DNA of 64,000 bases, from positions 620,001-684,000 of the forward strand of contig NZ_JAAOYX010000002.1 of the NCBI RefSeq assembly GCF_011759605.1, given 5' to 3'. This document shows positions 9,107-17,200 of the stretch, piece after piece. The notes below the pieces were generated by a model. It was not told the origin of the DNA. It ran no database searches and saw only the letters and a program-made list of their open reading frames with translations. Numbering within the stretch: the stretch's first letter is position 1; every line of letters begins with the position of its first letter. Source of the DNA: Luteibacter sp. SG786. GTDB taxonomy: Bacteria; Pseudomonadota; Gammaproteobacteria; Xanthomonadales; Rhodanobacteraceae. The translations under genes and the position numbers were made by a program.

Positions 9107-9133
9107 GCAGTGTCGAACTGCATCAGGTACGCC

Positions 9134-9176
9134 TGAGACAAATCCCGTGGAGGATCGCTCGGGTTTCCCGGACCAT
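9134..9176 (+). promoter_or_regulatory. GAGAC-motif promoter of the hybrid kinase gene (site c)
   Basis: TGAGACAAATCCC at 9134-9146, then GACCAT at 9171-9176 starting at base 37. The kinase ATG lies about 98 nt further on. Suggests autoregulation of the kinase if its partner regulator binds here. Confidence 0.6.
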
Positions 9177-9274
9177 CGCTCATCTCCTATGAAACCCGAA
9201 CCGTTCCATTGCCGGGTTGCCTGTGCGAATCAAGCTCTTGTAGCCTGCAGCGATACATCGAACAGGGGGTGTCC

Positions 9275-12200
9275 ATGAGTTCGGGAACCATGTCGTCCTG
9301 GGTGAGGGCCCCCGCTCTGCGCGTCATCGTGCCTTGCCTGGTTGCCCTCTTCCTCGCCTTGGCGACGCCGCTTCTGCACGCAACGCCCGTCGAATCCGAC
9401 CCGCACGCGGAAGCGTTCGACGAACGTTTCGATCTCAAGATCCCGCTGACGGACGACGAGAAGGCGTACCTGGCCTCGCTGCCGACGTTGCGCCTGGGGA
9501 TCGCGCCCGACTGGCAGCCGTTCGCCTTCGTCGACGCCGATGGTCATCCGAGCGGTATCTCCGGTGACTATCTGCGCTACATCACCACCTCGCTCGGCCT
9601 GAAGGTGGAGCGCGTGCCGAGTGCCACGTGGCCGGAGACCCTCAAGCTCGCCAACCAGGGCCGGGTGGACTTGCTCGCGTCGGTCACTCAGAACACCGCA
9701 TTGGGATCCGGGTTCCTCCTGAGCCGTCAGTACAACGAATATCCTTCGGTGATCGTCACGCGGCAGGAAGCGCCCTACGTAGACGGTATCGGCAACCTCA
9801 CTGGGTCGCGCGTGGCGGTGATCGAAGGCAGCGACGTCGGTTTCGAGCCGGAAACGCAGAACGTGCAGTTCATTACCGCGACATCCGCCGAGGATGGCCT
9901 CGCGCGCGTGGCACACGGTTCCGTTTACGCGTACATCGGCAACCTCGGCGTGGTGGAAACCCTTATTCGCAGGAACTACCCCGGGGTGCTGCGGGTCGCT
10001 GCGCCCACCGGGTACAGCGAGTCGCTGCATTTTGCCGTCTCGTCCCAATACGCCGATCTGCTGCCGCTTATCGATCGTGTGCTCCAGGCCGTGTCGCAGG
10101 ACGACCACGAGCGAATTCAGAACACCTGGCTCTCCACCCGCGTGCAGTACAAGCTGCCGGCGCGTACGCTCTGGCACGTGATCGTGCCGGTGGCGATCGT
10201 CACCTTGGCATTCATCGCGGTGCTGGGCGTCATCATCTTCTTCCTGCGGCGCGAAGTGCGGCAGCGGCGCTGGACGGAGCGCGAGCTGCGCTACCAATGG
10301 CAGTTCCAGCAGATGCTGATGAACACGGTGCCCATTCCGATCTTCGTCAAGGACCTGGACAACCGCTATGTGGCGATCAATCCGGCCTACGAGGAAACGG
10401 TGGGCGTCCGTGCCGTGGACCTCCTGGGCAAGACCAGCCTGCAGGCCTCCCATGTGGCAAAGGAAGGCGCGGACCGATTCAACCAGCTCAGCGAGCAGGT
10501 GATCGCCACCGGCGAACCGGCCCATGGCTCGTTGCAATACGTGTCGAGCCGCGGCGAGACGCGCGACGCCATGTACTGGCTTCGCCTTTGCTACGCCGAC
10601 GACAAGACACCTCGTGCCGTGCTCGGCGCCTCCATCGACCTCACCGAGCTGCGCAACATCGAGCGGCGCGAGATGGAGCTCAAGCTCCAGCTCGAGGAAT
10701 TGACCAAGATGTTGCCGGCTGTGACCTTCCAGCTGCGCTTCACGCCACACTGGGGCTTCACGCCGATCTTCGTGAGCGAGCACGCACGCGCATTGGTGGG
10801 CCTATCGCCGGAGCAACTGGTGGAAGAGCCACGGCTTTTCCTCGAAAGGGTGCCACCGGCCGACTGGCGCCGTGTGGAACGCGCGCTGCTCGAAGCCGTG
10901 CGCGGCCAGAGCATGCGCGAGCTGGAGTTTCCGCTGCGCCGAGCCGACGGCGACGAGGCGTGGGTGCGACTGGAAGCGGTGTCGCGGCCCGATACCGGAT
11001 CGGCGCACATCCTCAGCGGTTACCTCATCGATGTGACCTACGCGAAGCGACAGGCCGAATCGCTCGCCGCCGCCAAGCATGCGGCGGAAGAAGCCTCGCG
11101 AGTGAAGGACACCTTCCTCGCCACGATGAGCCATGAGATACGCACACCGATGAGCGGCATGATCGGGGTGCTCGACCTCATGAACCGCTCGGCGCTGTCA
11201 GCCGACCAGCAGCACCTGCTCGACATGGCGCGCGGTTCGGCCGGTACGCTGATGCGCATCCTCAACGATATTCTCGATTTTTCCAAGAACCAGCGCGGCG
11301 ATCTTGCGCTGGAGGCTATCCCCTTCGCCATGCGCGAGCTGGTGGACGAAGTGTCCGGGCTCTTCGCGCCCGAGATGCATCGCAAAGGCCTGCGTTTCGA
11401 CGTGGAGGTACGCTCCGAGGTGGCCATGCGCCACGTGGGCGACCAGCACCGCGTAAGCCAGGTGCTGCTGAACCTCGTGAGCAACGCACTCAAGTTCACC
11501 GAGAGCGGTGGGGTGTCGATCGCGGTGGAAGGGGACGAGACAAAGGGCGGCTCCCAGCGCCTGCGCCTGAAGGTGCGCGACACCGGGATCGGCATTGCCC
11601 AGGAAGACCAGGACCACCTCTTCGTGCCCTTCAGCCAAGCCGACGCGTCGACCTCGCGCCGCTTCGGCGGTACGGGTCTGGGGCTGGCCATCTGCCGCCA
11701 GCTTGCCGAGGCGATGGACGGCACGGTGACGTTGCACAGCCGCCCCGGCGAAGGCACCGAGGTCGTGGTGGAGATCGCACTGCCGGTGATCCGCGATACC
11801 ACGCGGTCGAAGCGGGCACGGGAGGCATGGCTTTCCATCGGCGATCAGGCGGCCCAGCGCGCCCTGGCCGAGTACCTGAAAGCGCTGAACGTGCGCATCG
11901 TTACGTCGGCGGATCTCGTGAAGGCCAGCGAGGAGACCCTTCTGGTGTTCCGCGAAACGCGGCTCGCACTACCGCTCATCGAACGCCCGCTCGTCGTGTT
12001 CGAGGTAAGCCGGGATGTGGAGGCGCCGATGCTGGGCATGCAGGGTGGGGACCACCGTTTGAGCATCAACCCGCTACGCTGGGCCGAGATCGTGGCCGCC
12101 TTGCGCGTGGCCGACGCCGAAGACTCGGACGGGCCGGCGCTCGACAGCCTTTCGTCGGACGTGGGCGCCGGAGTGGCGAGTATTTCGTTCCCCGGCCGGG

Positions 12201-12898
12201 TACTCGTGGTGGAAGACCAGCCGATCAACCAGGAACTATTGCTGCGCCAGTTGGCGGCGCTGCACGTGACGGACTACGAACTTGCCGGAAACGGGCAGGA
12301 AGCGTTGAAGGCACTCGACAAGGGCCACTTCCCTCTGGTGATCACCGACTGCGCCATGCCGGTGATGGACGGCGTGGAATTGATCCGCCGCATCCGGGCT
12401 CGCGAAGCCGGGGGCGCCCCGCGTGCTTACCTCGTAGCGCTCACGGCCAACGCCACCGATACGCAGAAGACCGAATGCATGGAGGCGGGTGTCGACGAAG
12501 TGCTGATCAAGCCGGTCGAACTCGAGCAGCTGTCCTCCCTGCTCAAGCGGGCCGTGGGTCCGGGTTCGGACAAAGCTCAGAGCACGCCGTCCACGACCGA
12601 CGCGCCGCCGGTGCACATACCACCGGGCATTCCTGCCGAGCAGATGCCGGCGCTATTGGCGCGCCTGCGAGAGGGCTTCGTAGATGACATGCGCAAGCTC
12701 CGCGAGACCTACGCGCACGACAACCTGACGGATGCAGCCGCCGCGGCACACCGCATTCTCGGCGCGGCGCGATGGTTCAAGCTCGAAAGCATTATCGACG
12801 CCGCGGAAGGCTTCGAGGATGCCGCGAGCGAGGAACGCGGTCACGAAGAAGCCCTGGCGGAACTCGAAGCCGCCGTGAATGCGTTCCTCAAGGGTTAG
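9275..12898 (+). CDS. BvgS/EvgS-type unorthodox hybrid sensor kinase
   Basis: 1207 residues. Order: N-terminal membrane segment (about 15-36); one periplasmic solute-binding (venus flytrap) domain (about 70-290, LRLGIAPDWQPFAF); membrane helix (about 298-322); two PAS domains (about 340-590); HisKA with His near 620 (SHEIRTPMSGMIG); HATPase with NALKF, DTGIGI and GGTGLGLAI; a degenerate receiver-like segment (about 850-960) lacking an acceptor Asp; a true receiver with Asp near 1025 (ITDCAMPVMDG); Hpt with His near 1159. The ATG at 9275 follows AGGGGGT. Its gene converges on the response-regulator gene with a 4-nt stop overlap. Signal and target are inferred to concern adhesion. Confidence 0.9.
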   Translation: MSSGTMSSWVRAPALRVIVPCLVALFLALATPLLHATPVESDPHAEAFDERFDLKIPLTDDEKAYLASLPTLRLGIAPDWQPFAFVDADGHPSGISGDYLRYITTSLGLKVERVPSATWPETLKLANQGRVDLLASVTQNTALGSGFLLSRQYNEYPSVIVTRQEAPYVDGIGNLTGSRVAVIEGSDVGFEPETQNVQFITATSAEDGLARVAHGSVYAYIGNLGVVETLIRRNYPGVLRVAAPTGYSESLHFAVSSQYADLLPLIDRVLQAVSQDDHERIQNTWLSTRVQYKLPARTLWHVIVPVAIVTLAFIAVLGVIIFFLRREVRQRRWTERELRYQWQFQQMLMNTVPIPIFVKDLDNRYVAINPAYEETVGVRAVDLLGKTSLQASHVAKEGADRFNQLSEQVIATGEPAHGSLQYVSSRGETRDAMYWLRLCYADDKTPRAVLGASIDLTELRNIERREMELKLQLEELTKMLPAVTFQLRFTPHWGFTPIFVSEHARALVGLSPEQLVEEPRLFLERVPPADWRRVERALLEAVRGQSMRELEFPLRRADGDEAWVRLEAVSRPDTGSAHILSGYLIDVTYAKRQAESLAAAKHAAEEASRVKDTFLATMSHEIRTPMSGMIGVLDLMNRSALSADQQHLLDMARGSAGTLMRILNDILDFSKNQRGDLALEAIPFAMRELVDEVSGLFAPEMHRKGLRFDVEVRSEVAMRHVGDQHRVSQVLLNLVSNALKFTESGGVSIAVEGDETKGGSQRLRLKVRDTGIGIAQEDQDHLFVPFSQADASTSRRFGGTGLGLAICRQLAEAMDGTVTLHSRPGEGTEVVVEIALPVIRDTTRSKRAREAWLSIGDQAAQRALAEYLKALNVRIVTSADLVKASEETLLVFRETRLALPLIERPLVVFEVSRDVEAPMLGMQGGDHRLSINPLRWAEIVAALRVADAEDSDGPALDSLSSDVGAGVASISFPGRVLVVEDQPINQELLLRQLAALHVTDYELAGNGQEALKALDKGHFPLVITDCAMPVMDGVELIRRIRAREAGGAPRAYLVALTANATDTQKTECMEAGVDEVLIKPVELEQLSSLLKRAVGPGSDKAQSTPSTTDAPPVHIPPGIPAEQMPALLARLREGFVDDMRKLRETYAHDNLTDAAAAAHRILGAARWFKLESIIDAAEGFEDAASEERGHEEALAELEAAVNAFLKG

Positions 12899-13551
12899 CC
12901 CTTGAGATCCACCTGTCGGCAATAGTCGAGCAGTTCCTGGTTGGTGTTCAGGCCGAGCTTGGCCTGGGCACTGCGCTTGTGCCGGCTGATGGTCTTGCGC
13001 GAGCGGTTGAGCCGTTCCGATATCTGCTGTGAGGTGAGCCCGTCGTACGCAAACAGGCGCAGCACTTCGATTTCCGCATCGGTTAGCTTCGGGGTGTCCT
13101 TGCCCTTCATGGCCACCTCGTTCTCGAGGAGAAGCGTGCGCAGGTTGCGACTCACGAATTCGCGGCCCTTGGAGGCCGCTTGGAGGGCCAGTCCCAGCTC
13201 TCCGACGTCGCCTTCCTTTTCGACCAGACCGGCTACACCCTGGCGCATCAGCGATGCGAGCAAACCCGCGTTGCGCAAGGCCGTGATGACGACCACTGGA
13301 ATGTCGGGGTAGAGCCTGCGCAACCGCTCGATCAGCGAGAGACCGTCGCGGCCCTGATCGTCGGGCATCGAGAAGTCGGTGACGATGATGTCGCATCTGG
13401 ACTGGCGCAGGAGTTCCAGCAACTCATTCGCGGAACCGGCCTCGCCTATCACCTTCGCGGCGCCCTGCGCCTCAAGGGCCATGCGCACTCCATAGCGGAT
13501 GATTGGATGATCGTCCGCGAGAAAGACTTTCGGTACGGCGTACTCGTTCAT
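12895..13551 (-). CDS. RcsB/BvgA-type response regulator (receiver + LuxR HTH)
   Basis: 218 residues. Receiver (about 8-125) with the acidic pair ADD, phospho-acceptor Asp near 59 in VTDFSMP and Lys in VEKEG. The GerE/LuxR HTH at about 148-212 (LTDAEIEVLRLFAYDGLTSQ, then LNRSRKTISRHKRS) resembles RcsB more than NarL. It is the obvious partner of the convergent hybrid kinase. Start: two ATGs at 13554 and 13551 share one AGAGG; the second has better spacing. No GAGAC-type promoter precedes it directly, so the regulator seems to be expressed from a different promoter than its supposed targets. Confidence 0.87.
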   Translation of the reverse strand: MNEYAVPKVFLADDHPIIRYGVRMALEAQGAAKVIGEAGSANELLELLRQSRCDIIVTDFSMPDDQGRDGLSLIERLRRLYPDIPVVVITALRNAGLLASLMRQGVAGLVEKEGDVGELGLALQAASKGREFVSRNLRTLLLENEVAMKGKDTPKLTDAEIEVLRLFAYDGLTSQQISERLNRSRKTISRHKRSAQAKLGLNTNQELLDYCRQVDLKG

Positions 13552-13623
13552 CATCGCCCTCTGCCTTGAGCTCCCATATCCGGCCCAAGGATATTGAGAT
13601 TCTTCGACCGCTGTCACCAAGGC

Positions 13624-13652
13624 AAAAAAAGGGCCGCCTGTGAAGGCGGCCC
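13624..13652 (-). terminator. Rho-independent terminator
   Basis: On the minus strand GGGCCGCC-loop-GGCGGCCC is followed by seven T. It ends transcription from the 13835-14269 gene and isolates the response-regulator gene, so the latter needs its own promoter within 13555-13623. Confidence 0.85.
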
Positions 13653-13823
13653 CATGCCAGGTTAGGCCAGCGGACAGGGGGTATCTGTCCAGGGCTGCAC
13701 CGGGGGGGGGATACCCGGTAGCGCTGTGCCGGCTTCCCGCCGGTACGGGTAACGCGCATGGCGGACCTGACATGTGCAGGAGACCACCCCTGGCTGGCGC
13801 GAGGCAAGAAATCGCGAGAATGA

Positions 13824-13837
13824 TGAGACTTGTCTCA
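13824..13837. promoter_or_regulatory. Palindromic GAGAC element (site d, outlier)
   Basis: TGAGAC-TT-GTCTCA is two facing half-sites of the island motif with a 2-nt spacer, covering the stop codon of the gene at 13835-14269. No convincing -10 sits at the usual distance on the minus strand, so it may be a regulator-binding site without its own promoter, or chance. Confidence 0.3.
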
Positions 13838-14269
13838 CTTGTTCTCGTCGGTGTGCTGGAACGATTTCACGGAACCGTCACGCGCATCGACCGTGCACGT
13901 GAAGCGGAACGACGTCCAGCCGTCCTTGTGTCGCACCTGTCCATGCCCCGCAATGGAACCACCGTCCTTCAATTCGAGAGACTTCTCGCCGTCGTCGCCC
14001 AGCACCATGCGGTCGGCGGTAGGGTCCATTTTCTTCCACTGCTTGAGCGCAAACGGCGAGCAAAGCGTCTCCGCCACCTGTTTGGCCGGCGACCAATCAT
14101 GTGCCAGTGCGCGCTCTTCCGGGTGCCGAAGCTTGGCGATGGACGCCTCCACCCGCTTCTTTACCGCGGGTGGCAACGCGTCGGCAGACGTTGCCTGGTC
14201 GGCAAAACAGGGCATGGCGAAGGCGATGGTCATGCCAAGCAGGACACCAAACCGATTCATGTGAAGCAT
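13835..14269 (-). CDS. Small secreted protein of unknown function (possibly DUF930-like)
   Basis: 144 residues from the ATG at 14269, with AAGGAG 6 nt upstream. Signal peptide ends near PCFADQ. The mature part ends with a WTSFRFTCTVDARDGSVKSF-type strand pair and has two Cys (LCSPF and FTCTV) that could form a disulphide. The closing pattern resembles DUF930 proteins of Xanthomonadaceae, but this is a recollection, not a match I can test. It is transcribed alone and ends at the terminator at 13624-13652. Confidence 0.7.
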   Translation of the reverse strand: MLHMNRFGVLLGMTIAFAMPCFADQATSADALPPAVKKRVEASIAKLRHPEERALAHDWSPAKQVAETLCSPFALKQWKKMDPTADRMVLGDDGEKSLELKDGGSIAGHGQVRHKDGWTSFRFTCTVDARDGSVKSFQHTDENK

Positions 14270-14300
14270 GTGGATCTCCTTTGCCGGTGTGGCACAAACA

Positions 14301-14343
14301 TGAGACATGTCGCCCGGCGAATGCAAGCAGCGCTCGTTACGAT
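14301..14343 (+). promoter_or_regulatory. GAGAC-motif promoter of the small regulator gene (site i)
   Basis: TGAGACATGTCGCCC at 14301-14315 with TACGAT at 14338-14343, starting exactly at base 37 from the G. The motif is weaker than the others but the -10 is one of the best in the set. Confidence 0.5.
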
Positions 14344-14388
14344 GGGCTCATGCAACCCACGGACGTCGACTCGCCAAGCAGAGGACAC

Positions 14389-14676
14389 ATGTCGAACCAT
14401 CCCGACAGCGCGAGCGACCCCGACGGTGCCGAACGGCGCCAGGACGTGTATTGTCTGCTGGAACGCATTCGACGGCTCGATAGTGCTTCGACATCCCTGG
14501 AACTCGCCCGCGAGTGCGCCATGACGCACCTGCGCGCGATGAACATCATCAGTCGCCTCAAGCAGCGCGGTGTCATCCGTGCATCTCTGATCTACCAGCC
14601 AGGATTCGACATGGAGGTGTATTACCTGGTGAGCGGCTGTGCCGGGCATCTGCCGCCTTCCATGCGAAGAGGATGA
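14389..14676 (+). CDS. Small putative DNA-binding protein
   Basis: 95 residues from the ATG at 14389, which has AGAGGA 3 nt upstream; an ATG at 14350 in the same frame lacks a ribosome site. Residues about 20-75 read as three helices and a beta hairpin (LLERIRRL, ELARECAMTHLRAMNIISRL, then RGVIRASLIY), compatible with a winged helix-turn-helix. I cannot name a family. The TGA stop is also the TGA of the GAGAC motif that serves the EAL gene, so the two genes are tightly packed. Promoter site i precedes it. Confidence 0.6.
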   Translation: MSNHPDSASDPDGAERRQDVYCLLERIRRLDSASTSLELARECAMTHLRAMNIISRLKQRGVIRASLIYQPGFDMEVYYLVSGCAGHLPPSMRRG

Positions 14677-14716
14677 GACAAGTCCCGGCGATCGCGGCGG
14701 CGCCCCTCCCTACGCT
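14674..14716 (+). promoter_or_regulatory. GAGAC-motif promoter of the EAL gene (site e)
   Basis: TGAGACAAGTCCC at 14674-14686 with TACGCT at 14711-14716, starting at base 37. The EAL ATG is 27 nt further on. Confidence 0.6.
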
Positions 14717-14743
14717 AAGGCCAACCAAATACGGCTGGCCCGC

Positions 14744-15502
14744 ATGTCCACCGATCATCCCTTTGAACTGTCAGGCACGCCCATCGCTTACTTCCAGCCG
14801 CAGCAGCGCCTGGACGGCACGGTGGACGGCGCGGAAGCACTCGCCCGCTGGGAACGTCCCAACGGCGACTTGCTCACGCCGGACCAGTTCCTGCCGCGAG
14901 TAGGCAGGGAGCGCGGCGCAGCGACGCTTACCCGTCGCATGTGCGTGCGTGCCCTGGCCCTGATTGCGTGGCAGACGGCGGTCGGCCGCCCCCTCAATGT
15001 TTCGGTCAATGCGCCGCCCGACGTGATTGCCGACCCGGGCTTCGTCGCCTGGCTCACGCACGAGCTCGCCGGCACCGCCGGCGATGGAAGTCTCACCCTG
15101 GAACTGCTCGAAACGCCGTACCACGGCTCCGAACGCCGATTGGTGCGGGCACTCGAACGCCTGCGCGAGGCCGGGGTACGCATCGCTATCGACGATTTCG
15201 GCACACAGGCTTCGACCATGCGCCGCGTGCGCCGCCTGCCCATCGACGAATGGAAGATCGCACGCGAACTGGTGCATGGCGTGTCGCAGTGCGGCACGCG
15301 CGCGCGCCGACTTGCGCGGCTGATGCACGTCGGCCGGCGTCTCGGTCTCAGAACGGTGCTGGAAGGCGTGGAAGCACCCGACGATCTGGCCTGGGCTCAC
15401 GCTTGCTGCCCTGCGAACACCGTGATCCAGGGATTTGCCGTGGCACGGCCGATGAGCTTCTCCGACACGCGCCGCTGGATCGCCGGGCGCCGCATCCACT
15501 GA
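14744..15502 (+). CDS. EAL-domain protein (c-di-GMP phosphodiesterase or degenerate sensor)
   Basis: 252 residues, a single EAL domain without receiver or GGDEF parts. Seen: EAL signature (E31-A-L), Asn in NVSVNA, Glu in LELLET, the Asp pair in IDDFGT, and EGVE. The usual KID motif reads KIA, so one metal/substrate-shell residue differs and activity is uncertain. Bordetella bvgASR also pairs a BvgAS system with an EAL-only repressor, BvgR; the arrangement here is similar but homology to BvgR is not shown. Preceded by GAGAC promoter site e. Confidence 0.85.
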   Translation: MSTDHPFELSGTPIAYFQPQQRLDGTVDGAEALARWERPNGDLLTPDQFLPRVGRERGAATLTRRMCVRALALIAWQTAVGRPLNVSVNAPPDVIADPGFVAWLTHELAGTAGDGSLTLELLETPYHGSERRLVRALERLREAGVRIAIDDFGTQASTMRRVRRLPIDEWKIARELVHGVSQCGTRARRLARLMHVGRRLGLRTVLEGVEAPDDLAWAHACCPANTVIQGFAVARPMSFSDTRRWIAGRRIH

Positions 15503-15524
15503 TTCCACCGCCTGGAGGCACCCC

Positions 15525-15734
15525 ATGCGCCGCCTTGCCGACCTCTTGCCGCTCATCGCTCTTGCGCTCGCTTTCTTTCTCGTTTTTGCCTGCATGATGG
15601 AACAACAGTTCGAAGTGCGGCACAGCCACTGCGCAGGCTATGAGCGTTCCACGGCACATCTGGAACGGCTGCCGGAGAGCTGCAAGATCACGCTTCCACC
15701 GCCGGGGCCGCTCGAAGCGACCTCATTGCGCTAA
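15525..15734 (+). CDS. Small single-span membrane protein
   Basis: 69 residues; GGAGG 7 nt before the ATG and 22 nt after the EAL stop, so probably cotranscribed with it. One hydrophobic segment at residues 7-24 (LLPLIALALAFFLVFACMM), then a soluble tail with two Cys and a proline run. It overlaps the 3' end of the convergent permease gene by 12 nt. I recognise no family. Position suggests a link to the EAL protein or the envelope. Confidence 0.6.
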   Translation: MRRLADLLPLIALALAFFLVFACMMEQQFEVRHSHCAGYERSTAHLERLPESCKITLPPPGPLEATSLR

Positions 15735-17177
15735 GCGACGACGCACGCTGTGGCGATAGCCGTAAGCGAAGTAGATCGCCTGCCCGATCGCCGCCCAGGC
15801 GATCATCAGTTGCCAGTGCGACTCGAAGGCCTGCCAGAAGAGATAAAGGCAGGCCGCAGCTCCGCCTACTGATGTGACCCACACGCACGGCACACGAAAG
15901 CCGCGTTCCAACGAGGGCTTCGTGTAACGCAGTACCAGCACGCCGATGCAGACCGTGGCAAACGCCAACAGTGTGCCCATCGACACGAGTTCCGACAGCA
16001 TACCGATAGGGAACAGCGCCGCGATCGCCGCCGCCACCACGCCCACTGCAGCCGTGCCGGTGGAGGGCGTACCGAAACGCACGTGCACGTGGCCGAGGCG
16101 GCGGGGCAACAGCCCGTCCTTCGCCATGGCCAGCAGGACGCGCGGCAAGCCGAGCAGCAGCACGAGAATCACCGAGGCCAGACCGCAGATGGCGCCCACG
16201 ACGACAATGTCCTCCAGCCACGCAAGACTGGGGTGGAGGGACAGCGCCGTAGCAACGGGCTCGGCCGTGTTCAGCAAGCGAAATGGCGCAATGCCCGTGA
16301 GTACCAGCGATACGACGATGTACAGCACGGTGCAGATCGCGAGTGAACCGAGGATGCCGATGGGCATGTCGCGCTGCGGGTTCCGCGCCTCGCCCGCGGC
16401 CGTCGAGACCGCGTCGAATCCGATATACGACATGAAGACGATGGTGGCGCCGCGGAACACCCCGCCCCATCCGAAGTGTCCCGCGCTCTCTGACGGAGGG
16501 ATGAAGGGATGCCAGTTGGCGATGTTGATGGCTTTCGCAGCGAATACGACGAACAAGGCAATAACGGTGACCTTCAGCGCCACGATGACCGCATTGGCGA
16601 ACGCCGAGCGCGTGATGCCGCGGTAGCAAAGCGAGGACAGCAGTCCGATGATGATCACCGCCGGCAGGTTGACCACCGCGCCGGTCATGTGGAATTGACC
16701 GCCCACTATATCGATGGGCGCTTCTGCCAGAACGCCCGGAAACTGCAGGCTCACACCGAGCGAGCGGCCGAGCATGCGAAGGGCGTCGTTGAAATACCCT
16801 GACCAGCCCGCTGCCACGGCGGAGGCGGCGAACAGGTATTCGAGCACCAGGTTCCATCCGACGAACCAGGCCGTGTATTCGCCAAGCGTGGCATACGCGT
16901 AGGAATAGGCACTGCCTGAGACGGGAAGCATCGCAGCGAACTCTGCGTAGCACAGCGCGGCAAGAGCGCAAGCGATACCCGCGATGACGAAGCTGATGAC
17001 CAGGGCAGGCCCTGCGTGCACGGCTGCCGCCTGGCCGGTGACCACGAAGATGCCGGCGCCGATGACGGCGCCCACACCGAGCATCACGAGATGGCGCGCC
17101 GTGAGTACGCGCCGGAGCTGGCCTTCTCCTTGCTCGGCAACCGGCGCCGCGTCATCCACGGATATGGCCTGGGACAT
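15723..17177 (-). CDS. APC-superfamily amino acid permease
   Basis: 484 residues with about 13 hydrophobic segments. Helix 1 carries the APC signature (GVGAVIGAGIFVVTGQAA) and helix 6 has the conserved FMSYIGFDAVST stretch of the cationic amino acid transporter (YfnA/CAT) group. Likely imports amino acids with protons. The ATG at 17177 has AAGGAAC upstream. It starts only 23 nt after the last fimbrial gene on the same strand, with no terminator seen, so it may be read as the tail of that operon although its function looks unrelated. Confidence 0.88.
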   Translation of the reverse strand: MSQAISVDDAAPVAEQGEGQLRRVLTARHLVMLGVGAVIGAGIFVVTGQAAAVHAGPALVISFVIAGIACALAALCYAEFAAMLPVSGSAYSYAYATLGEYTAWFVGWNLVLEYLFAASAVAAGWSGYFNDALRMLGRSLGVSLQFPGVLAEAPIDIVGGQFHMTGAVVNLPAVIIIGLLSSLCYRGITRSAFANAVIVALKVTVIALFVVFAAKAINIANWHPFIPPSESAGHFGWGGVFRGATIVFMSYIGFDAVSTAAGEARNPQRDMPIGILGSLAICTVLYIVVSLVLTGIAPFRLLNTAEPVATALSLHPSLAWLEDIVVVGAICGLASVILVLLLGLPRVLLAMAKDGLLPRRLGHVHVRFGTPSTGTAAVGVVAAAIAALFPIGMLSELVSMGTLLAFATVCIGVLVLRYTKPSLERGFRVPCVWVTSVGGAAACLYLFWQAFESHWQLMIAWAAIGQAIYFAYGYRHSVRRRLAQ

Positions 17178-17200
17178 CACCTGTTCCTTCTGACGCGGGG

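Noticed and set aside
11537-11549. GAGACAAAGGGC inside the kinase gene
   Set aside because: Falls in the HATPase coding part, lacks the CCC end and a -10 at the set distance.
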